64,000 bases of DNA from Cupriavidus pauculus (GTDB lineage: Bacteria > Pseudomonadota > Gammaproteobacteria > Burkholderiales > Burkholderiaceae): positions 176,603-240,602 of the forward strand of contig NZ_PJRP01000006.1 in the NCBI RefSeq assembly GCF_002858765.1, written 5' to 3'. How positions within the stretch are numbered: the first letter of the stretch is position 1; every line of letters begins with the position of its first letter. A model generated the notes under the pieces. It saw only the letters and a program-made list of their open reading frames with translations. It searched no databases and was not told the origin of the DNA. A program made the position numbers and the translations under genes. Of this stretch, positions 60,873-64,000 are shown one piece after another.

Positions 60873-61865
60873 TCAATACGCCTTGAAGTTCGCCGCCACG
60901 CGCTGGCGCAGGAAATCGCCCGCTGTGATCGCCGGATACTGTTTCGACGGCCCCTCGATCATGGCATTGCGGTTGGCCTGGCAGAAGAACGCCAGGCTGT
61001 AGCGCGGGCCCATGTACTCGCCCGGCAGCGGATTGCGTACGCGGTGGAAGTTCGACGGCAGTTGGTCATCGCTCCAGCGCATCAGCATGTCGCCGATGTT
61101 GCAGGTGATGACGTCCCCGTCCGGCGGAATCGGCGTCCATGCCTGCGCGGCCATCTCCTTGCCAGGGCATACCTGCAGTCCGCCCTGGCCCTGGCGCTGG
61201 AACAGCAGCGTCAGGCAGTCGAAATCGGTGTGCGCGCCAGCGCGCCAGAGATCGAGCTTGTCTTGCGCCGCCGGCGGGATCGCATAGTAGTGGAGCAAAC
61301 GCAGCGTGCTCTGGTAGTCGGGGGCCGCGGGGTCGTGCGCACGCCTGAAGAAATCCGCGTCGAAACCGAGCTTGTCGGCAAAGCAGGACAGTACCTTCAT
61401 GCCGACATCCCAGCATTGCCGCTCGAACGCAAGCATCGTGGCCTGGAAGCCGGGCAGTTCGGCCTCGGAAGGCCAGAGCGTTGCCATGTGCGGGCGCGTG
61501 ATCTGGTACGACTCCTTCTGGTCTGGCGTGCCCGTCGACGGGCGCACCTGGGCGCGGGTTTCCCAGCCGGCGTTGTTGGCCTTCTGCAGCGGATACTGGC
61601 CCTTTACCGCGTCGGGCAGCGCGAAGAACTGTTCGGTCATGGCAAACGCTTCGCGCACGGCTGTCAGGTCGATACCGTGGTTTTCCAGCTGGAAGAAGCC
61701 AATTTCGACGCCAGCCTGCCAAAGCTGGTCGGCAATCTCGGATTTGCGTTGGTCAAAATCCGACAGGTCGATGCGGCGGATTTCGCGCGCATCGGTCTCG
61801 GTGCCGTGGGCGCCCATGCGCGACTCGCGCACCAGTTCGTGCAGGGGGAGGGTGGTTTCGGTCAT
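60873..61865 (-). CDS. 2-oxoglutarate/Fe(II)-dependent oxygenase, isopenicillin N synthase-like
   Basis: 330 aa. Iron ligands are His212 and Asp214 (AHTDFDCLTLL) and His274 (NFHRVRNP), with Arg288 (RYSLAFF) for 2-oxoglutarate. N-terminal DIOX_N domain (~28-130) includes VEIGFFQLENHGI. These enzymes hydroxylate or desaturate small molecules. The substrate cannot be inferred; the downstream-encoded gene on the same strand is beyond the terminator. ATG 61865. Confidence 0.92.
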   Translation of the reverse strand: MTETTLPLHELVRESRMGAHGTETDAREIRRIDLSDFDQRKSEIADQLWQAGVEIGFFQLENHGIDLTAVREAFAMTEQFFALPDAVKGQYPLQKANNAGWETRAQVRPSTGTPDQKESYQITRPHMATLWPSEAELPGFQATMLAFERQCWDVGMKVLSCFADKLGFDADFFRRAHDPAAPDYQSTLRLLHYYAIPPAAQDKLDLWRAGAHTDFDCLTLLFQRQGQGGLQVCPGKEMAAQAWTPIPPDGDVITCNIGDMLMRWSDDQLPSNFHRVRNPLPGEYMGPRYSLAFFCQANRNAMIEGPSKQYPAITAGDFLRQRVAANFKAY

Positions 61866-62191
61866 GTCGTTCCGGGTTCAGGAAAGGTTGAACGGGTCCG
61901 GCCGACCGGGAACGCGGGAAACCTGGGGAAACAGGAAGTCTCTGGCTCTCGAGTTCCGCGGCGGCGCGGACATCAAGAGCAATTTCCTGCCGCCTTCCTG
62001 CGCCGATGTGGTCGTCAGGAAACTGGCGGTTGAACGCTTCTACTCTTCGACACCCACCGTCGCAGGTTTTGGGCCAGCGAAAACTGGCCGAAATACGGGT
62101 AGTTTTCACCATGCAGGCGCACGGCGAGGCTGTTGTGGTGCGTGGATGGGCTGGCGATGGTGCATCGCCCGCCCGGGCGATGCCTCCGGCG
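61866..62191. other. Intergenic, 326 bp; hairpin near its right end
   Basis: No gene. GCATCGCCC (62162-62170) and GGGCGATGC (62175-62183) form a 9-bp stem just after the leftward enoyl-CoA hydratase stop; without a T-run it could be a weak or Rho-assisted terminator. The rest should contain the promoter of the oxygenase gene. Confidence 0.45.
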
Positions 62192-62995
62192 CTATCGCTG
62201 CGTCCAGCGCGGATCGCGCTTCTGCAGGAACGCGTCGATGCCTTCGCCGGCATCCTCTTCCATCATGTTGCGCGCCATCACGTCGCCAGCGTACGTGTAG
62301 GCGTCGGCCAGCTGCATAGCCTGCTGCCTGTAGAACATGGCCTTGCCATAGCGGATGGCCGTCGGGCTTTTCGACCGGATCTGTGCCACCTTGCGCCCGA
62401 TGGCGGTATCGAGTTCATCGGCAGCCACGGCGTCGTTGATCAGCCCCCAATCGGCCGCAGTCTGGGCGTCGATGAATCGGCCGGTCACCAGCAGGTCGAA
62501 GGCCCGTTTCGTTGCCACGTTGCGCGACAGCGCCACCGAGGGGGTGGAGCAGAACAGCCCGACGTTGATGCCGGACACGGCGAATTGCGCCTGGGTGGAC
62601 GCGATCGCCAGGTCGCAACTGGCTACCAGCTGGCAGCCGGCGGCAGTGGCGATGCCATGGACGCGCGCAATGACCGGCACCGGCAGCGCCTGGATGGCCT
62701 GCATCACGACGCTGCACTGGGCGAACAGGGTTTGGTAGTAGGAAAGCGCTGGCTTGCCGCGCATTTCGCGCAGATCGTGGCCAGCGCAGAAGGCCTTGCC
62801 TTCGGCGGCCAGGATCACGCAACGCACGCTGTCGTCGCTGGCGATGCCCTGGAGGGCGCCGTGCAGCGAAGCCAGCATGGCTTCGGAGAGCGCGTTGAAC
62901 TGGAGCGGCCGGTTCAGCCGCAGCGTCACCACGCCATCGCTGCTGTCATGCAACACCAGCGGCTCGGTTGCCTTGTCGTCTGACTGCGCTGCCAT
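62192..62995 (-). CDS. Enoyl-CoA hydratase/isomerase family protein (ECHDC3-like)
   Basis: 267 aa crotonase-fold protein. The oxyanion-hole strands are AFCAGHDLREM (~69-79) and GIATAAGCQLVASCDLA (~114-130). The usual catalytic glutamates of enoyl-CoA hydratases are not seen at the expected places (GLFCSTPSVAL instead of an E-containing loop), as in the ECHDC3 group, so hydratase activity is uncertain. Probably acts on a CoA thioester. ATG 62995. Confidence 0.88.
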   Translation of the reverse strand: MAAQSDDKATEPLVLHDSSDGVVTLRLNRPLQFNALSEAMLASLHGALQGIASDDSVRCVILAAEGKAFCAGHDLREMRGKPALSYYQTLFAQCSVVMQAIQALPVPVIARVHGIATAAGCQLVASCDLAIASTQAQFAVSGINVGLFCSTPSVALSRNVATKRAFDLLVTGRFIDAQTAADWGLINDAVAADELDTAIGRKVAQIRSKSPTAIRYGKAMFYRQQAMQLADAYTYAGDVMARNMMEEDAGEGIDAFLQKRDPRWTQR

Positions 62996-63336
62996 GTCGG
63001 GCCTCCGCCATCGGTCAATGGCGCAATGATCGCGCGTTTCGGCGGAAAAGGGCGTGGAATCGGGGTGAATACAGGGTGAATACGGATACGCCGGGATGCC
63101 AGGATGGCGACGCGGACAATTAGCGGATTACCTCGGCCCCCCATTTCAATATACCTGTGGCGCAGTCCTGATCCCCACTTCGGCCCCGACATGCAGTTCA
63201 AGACCGTCTGTTCAATGCGCTATCCACGCACCGAGCAGTCCGGGTCGTAACCCGGGGTCCATGGCCATGCTCCAGGCGTGGATGCCGGCAGGCCTTTAGC
63301 GCTCGGGAAGTGCCCGGCTGAAATCCATTCGAGAAA
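62996..63336. other. Intergenic, 341 bp; short repeats only
   Basis: No gene identified. GGGTGAATAC is directly repeated at 63063-63083 in tandem, and CCGGGT-CGTA-ACCCGG (63240-63255) is a 6-bp hairpin. Presumably carries the promoter of the leftward crotonase gene. Confidence 0.45.
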
Positions 63337-63858
63337 TCACCCGACGCGCACAATCGCATGCCGTGCCAGCAGTACCTGCTGCAGCCTGTCGTCCACCGAT
63401 TCGTCGTGTTCCAGTCGCAGCACCGGACACGTCCGCTGCCCAAGCCATTGCCGGTGGCCTGCCAGGCTTCGGCCTTCGGCGGTGCCGGCGTCGTACTGTG
63501 CCGCCCAGTTCAGGAATTCGGGGTCGACCTTGCCGAACCGCTGTTCTTCGCGCGCCTTGAGGCGGGTCAGCCGGAGGTCGGTGGGCAGGTAGAGGAATAC
63601 CACCAGATCGAAGGCGTGCTCCAGGTCGTGGCCCCAGCCCATCAGGGCGCCGGCCACGACGGTGTCGCCGCTGGCGTGCAAGGCGCTCGACAACGCTTGC
63701 GCCCGCTCGCCGGCATCGCATTTCTGCTGATAGGGCGGTTCGGTGGGGCGCCAGAAGAAGTCGTCGGTTTCCAGTACCCGGGCGTGGGTTGCGCCCGCCA
63801 CGGCGCGGGCCAGCGTCGACGTGCCGGAGCCTGCGGCGCCGGTGATCAGGATATGCAT
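63337..63858 (-). CDS. Small P-loop NTPase/kinase (AAA or nucleoside-kinase-like)
   Basis: 173 aa from ATG 63858, which puts MHILITGAAGSGTSTLARA at the N-terminus (Walker A GAAGSGTST, residues ~7-15). A metal/acceptor aspartate pair follows in ETDDFFW (~32-38), then LVVFLYLPTDLRLTRLKARE with a lid-like basic helix, and an R-x-E-x(6)-type end. The architecture resembles adenylate/shikimate-kinase-like small kinases; substrate unknown. Upstream codons to 63921 are in frame but lack a start context. Confidence 0.82.
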   Translation of the reverse strand: MHILITGAAGSGTSTLARAVAGATHARVLETDDFFWRPTEPPYQQKCDAGERAQALSSALHASGDTVVAGALMGWGHDLEHAFDLVVFLYLPTDLRLTRLKAREEQRFGKVDPEFLNWAAQYDAGTAEGRSLAGHRQWLGQRTCPVLRLEHDESVDDRLQQVLLARHAIVRVG

Positions 63859-63925
63859 CGCGGACGGTTCATGTGCCAGTGGATCGCCGCAGTCTACCGC
63901 TGGCCCCGTCGAGGGCACCAAAAAA

Positions 63926-63949
63926 AAGAGCCGACGTGTGTCGGCTCTT
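63926..63949 (-). terminator. Terminator for the leftward gene entering from the right edge
   Basis: AAGAGCCGAC (63926-63935) pairs perfectly with GTCGGCTCTT (63940-63949) across GTGT. The A-run immediately left becomes the U-tract on the minus strand. Confidence 0.9.
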
Positions 63950-63975
63950 AACGCTTCAACTCAATACGGTACGGC

Positions 63976-64000
63976 TTACTGCGAACCCAGCTTCTTGATC
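63976..64000 (-). CDS. C-terminal end of a leftward gene (partial)
   Basis: The last codons read I-K-K-L-G-S-Q-stop on the minus strand (stop at 63976-63978), ending 26 bp before a strong terminator. Too little is present to name the product. Confidence 0.5.

Noticed and set aside
61753-62253. 166-codon leftward frame across the oxygenase/crotonase gap
   Set aside because: Overlaps both real genes out of frame and has Arg/Ala/Pro-biased composition with no motif.
63240-63255. CCGGGT-CGTA-ACCCGG hairpin considered as terminator or tRNA fragment
   Set aside because: Stem of only six pairs, no T-run, and no surrounding cloverleaf.

Overview
The window is high-GC chromosomal DNA from a free-living, metabolically versatile proteobacterium. 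The gene content (opgGH, an FMN riboswitch before a stand-alone ribB, a lysine/alanine-rich histone H1-like tail fused to an HU-like domain, many branched-chain-amino-acid-type ABC transporters, glutathione-dependent formaldehyde oxidation) fits a betaproteobacterium of the Burkholderiaceae, most likely Cupriavidus or Ralstonia. The genus is inferred from gene content, not from a marker gene. I see no rRNA, tRNA, CRISPR array, insertion sequence or prophage.

Layout. 0-4 kb: the end of a Liv-type ABC transporter (ATPase cut by the left edge, plus binding protein), a monofunctional P5C dehydrogenase and a divergent GntR regulator, with a perfect ATTGGATCCAAT palindrome between the last two. 4-7 kb: threonine catabolism (kbl-tdh) divergent from an XRE-cupin regulator across a cluster of GTTCG dyads. 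7-8 kb: two orphan type II pseudopilins. 8-13 kb: a MarR-controlled tripartite efflux operon (FUSC pump, DUF1656, HlyD adaptor, outer-membrane factor). 13-16.4 kb: orphan MetQ-type binding protein, FMN reductase, amidase. 16.4-17.6 kb: a type IV-like toxin-antitoxin pair with a perfect operator dyad. 17.7-22.1 kb: fghA/adhC formaldehyde detoxification, an NTP/NDP-exchanger-like transporter and a Tat-exported aldo/keto reductase. 22.4-29.3 kb: livHMGF without its own binding protein, a GNAT gene with a proline-rich leader ORF, a PQQ-type dehydrogenase with its cytochrome c, and a separate binding protein.

29.4-36.8 kb is the most coherent system. Four leftward genes (RpiR regulator, N-acyl-D-amino-acid deacylase, RidA, GntP permease) and three rightward genes (D-threonine-aldolase/D-serine-dehydratase-fold PLP enzyme, KDG kinase, KDPG aldolase) diverge from a TGAAAT-N6-ATTTCA dyad. 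Together they read as uptake, deacetylation, deaminating dehydration, phosphorylation and aldol cleavage of an N-acetyl-D-aminosugar acid such as N-acetyl-D-glucosaminate. This assignment is an inference.

36.9-44 kb: an entericidin-type lipoprotein, an EAL protein that has lost its catalytic signature, a CNNM/CorC-type membrane protein, a higBA module whose toxin lacks the usual C-terminal motif, an XRE regulator, the FMN riboswitch with ribB, and two small envelope proteins. 44-54 kb: opgGH for periplasmic glucans, a secreted unknown, a Bcr/CflA drug exporter, an MscS channel, and amtB behind a candidate sigma-54 promoter and an NtrC-like dyad. 54-64 kb: HU, a thioesterase with creA, an acyl-CoA synthetase with an SDR, an arylamine N-acetyltransferase, a DUF962 protein, the H1-like/HU-like protein, a 2-oxoglutarate oxygenase, an enoyl-CoA hydratase, a small P-loop NTPase, and the last codons of a gene running off the right edge.
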